Assembly: GCF_030814415.1 (NCBI RefSeq)
Contig: NZ_JAUSVB010000003.1
Span: 62,001 to 126,000, forward strand
DNA from: Cellulomonas humilata
GTDB lineage: Bacteria; Actinomycetota; Actinomycetes; Actinomycetales; Cellulomonadaceae
Length of the DNA: 64,000 bases
Direction: 5' to 3'
Shown here: in pieces, positions 63,352 through 64,000 of the stretch
How positions within the stretch are numbered: position 1 is the first letter of the stretch
How the letters are laid out: each line of letters opens with the position of its first letter
Position numbers and translations under genes: made by a program
The notes under the pieces: generated by a model
Told to the model about the DNA's origin: nothing
Databases searched by the model: none
Seen by the model: the letters and a program-made list of their open reading frames with translations, nothing else

Positions 63352-64000
63352 ATGAGCACGAGGTTCGTGCTGGGCATGGGTGGGACGGTCGACTACGAGA
63401 TCCGCTGGGACCCGACGGTGCTCGAGAAGCTCGCTGCGGAGCACGGGATCGGGCCGGAGGACCTCGACCTGGACACCCCGGTCGACTCCGTGCGCGACCT
63501 GGTGCGGAGCCTGCTCGCGTTCGTCCGCGACGGTGTCGGGGGAGAGCGGTTCGTCGCCTCCTCCGACATCGTCGAGGCCGTCGCCGCGCGGTTCGCCAAG
63601 GAGGTCACCCTCGGTGGCACCTGCGTGCGGGCGGCGATCGCGATGGACGTGCTGGGCATCCCGAGCACCATGCACCTGGTCTCGATCGACGACACGGTGC
63701 GGCGGCTGCTCCCGGCCTCGGTCGACTACGTGTCGAGCGCCGTGCAGGACACGCTCGACCCGCACCTGATCGTGCAGTACCCGGCCGGGACCCGCGTCCG
63801 GGTGGGCGACCTCGAGCTGGTGGCGCCGCACCCGAACCGCGTGATCTACGCCAACGACCCGCCGCACCGCGAGCTGCGGATCGCGGCCGACCTGCCCGAC
63901 GCGCTGCGCAGGGCGGACGTCTTCCTGCTCTCGTCGTTCAACGTGATCCAGGACCCGGCCACGCTCGAGTCCCGGCTGGCGCAGGTGCGCGACGCGATGC
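63352..64000 (+). CDS. ADP-dependent glucokinase/phosphofructokinase-like kinase, 5' part
   Basis: Starts at ATG 63352 and is open to the window end (216 codons seen). The ribokinase-like fold shows VLGMGGTVDYEIRWD, GGTCVRAAIAMDVLGIPSTMHLVS, IVQYPAGTRV and NRVIYANDPPHRELRIA, a pattern like the ADP-dependent hexokinase/PFK family (PF04587), with lower similarity to PfkB. The catalytic G-x-G-D motif lies beyond the edge, so phosphoryl donor and completeness cannot be judged. 33 bases after the aldolase gene in the same operon; it would supply the phosphorylated ketose for it. Confidence 0.6.
   Translation, partial: MSTRFVLGMGGTVDYEIRWDPTVLEKLAAEHGIGPEDLDLDTPVDSVRDLVRSLLAFVRDGVGGERFVASSDIVEAVAARFAKEVTLGGTCVRAAIAMDVLGIPSTMHLVSIDDTVRRLLPASVDYVSSAVQDTLDPHLIVQYPAGTRVRVGDLELVAPHPNRVIYANDPPHRELRIAADLPDALRRADVFLLSSFNVIQDPATLESRLAQVRDAM

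Overview
The window is about 72-75% GC, with dense genes, GTG starts, frequent ATGA/GTGA overlaps and actinobacterial gene families (InhA-type FabI, mycobacterial-type leucine locus, SigJ/ECF41, ROK- and DeoR-controlled sugar importers without their own ATPase). Together with secreted GH5 and GH43 enzymes carrying ricin-type lectin domains, this suggests a saprophytic, polysaccharide-degrading actinomycete of the Cellulomonas/Cellulosimicrobium kind. The organism call is inference; no rRNA is present. No tRNA, CRISPR array, IS element or prophage was recognised, and no gene-free stretch exceeds 300 bases.

Layout. 1-5.4 kb: a conflict-type module made of a SIR2-domain protein tail, a membrane-anchored nSTAND1 NTPase with a WD40 propeller and, convergent to them, a caspase/CHAT-like cysteine protease. 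5.5-10.4 kb: an SDR, then fabI, a nitronate monooxygenase-like flavoprotein and a phospholipase D on the minus strand. 10.6-15.5 kb: an operon of sensor kinase, stand-alone receiver, membrane HEAT-repeat protein and processive GT2 glycosyltransferase. 15.5-21.7 kb: an alpha-glucosidase and sugar ABC importer operon divergent from a ROK regulator, with a 25-bp palindrome overlying the leader. 21.7-24.5 kb: GerW/YtfJ-like protein, LtrA, an unknown protein and AlkD. 24.5-32.8 kb: recC-recB-recD. 32.9-34.4 kb: a repeat-tailed coiled-coil membrane protein, a small ORF and a CGNR regulator.

34.4-54.3 kb holds two arms of a leucine/branched-chain acyl-CoA catabolic locus: scoA-scoB-thiolase and bkdABC-type E1alpha/E1beta/E2 on one side, and a TetR regulator with accD1-accA1-fadE19-maoC-citE on the other. 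In Mycobacterium tuberculosis the corresponding genes (Rv2495c-Rv2506) are contiguous. Here they are split by a 7-kb island of GH5 endoglucanase-like, GH43 exo-galactanase-like, beta-lactamase-fold, FAD oxidoreductase and sigJ genes. The two arms would carry branched 2-oxoacids to acyl-CoAs and on, through carboxylation, hydration and lyase cleavage, to acetoacetate and acetyl-CoA.

54.4-58.1 kb contains a glycolipid-binding-domain protein, a beta-propeller protein, a membrane-tethered alpha/beta hydrolase and a small membrane protein. From 58.1 kb to the right edge lies a DeoR-controlled carbohydrate locus: regulator, binding protein, two permeases, class II ketose-bisphosphate aldolase and an ADP-dependent-kinase-like protein cut by the window end. 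A matched pair of operator-like sequences sits between regulator and transporter.
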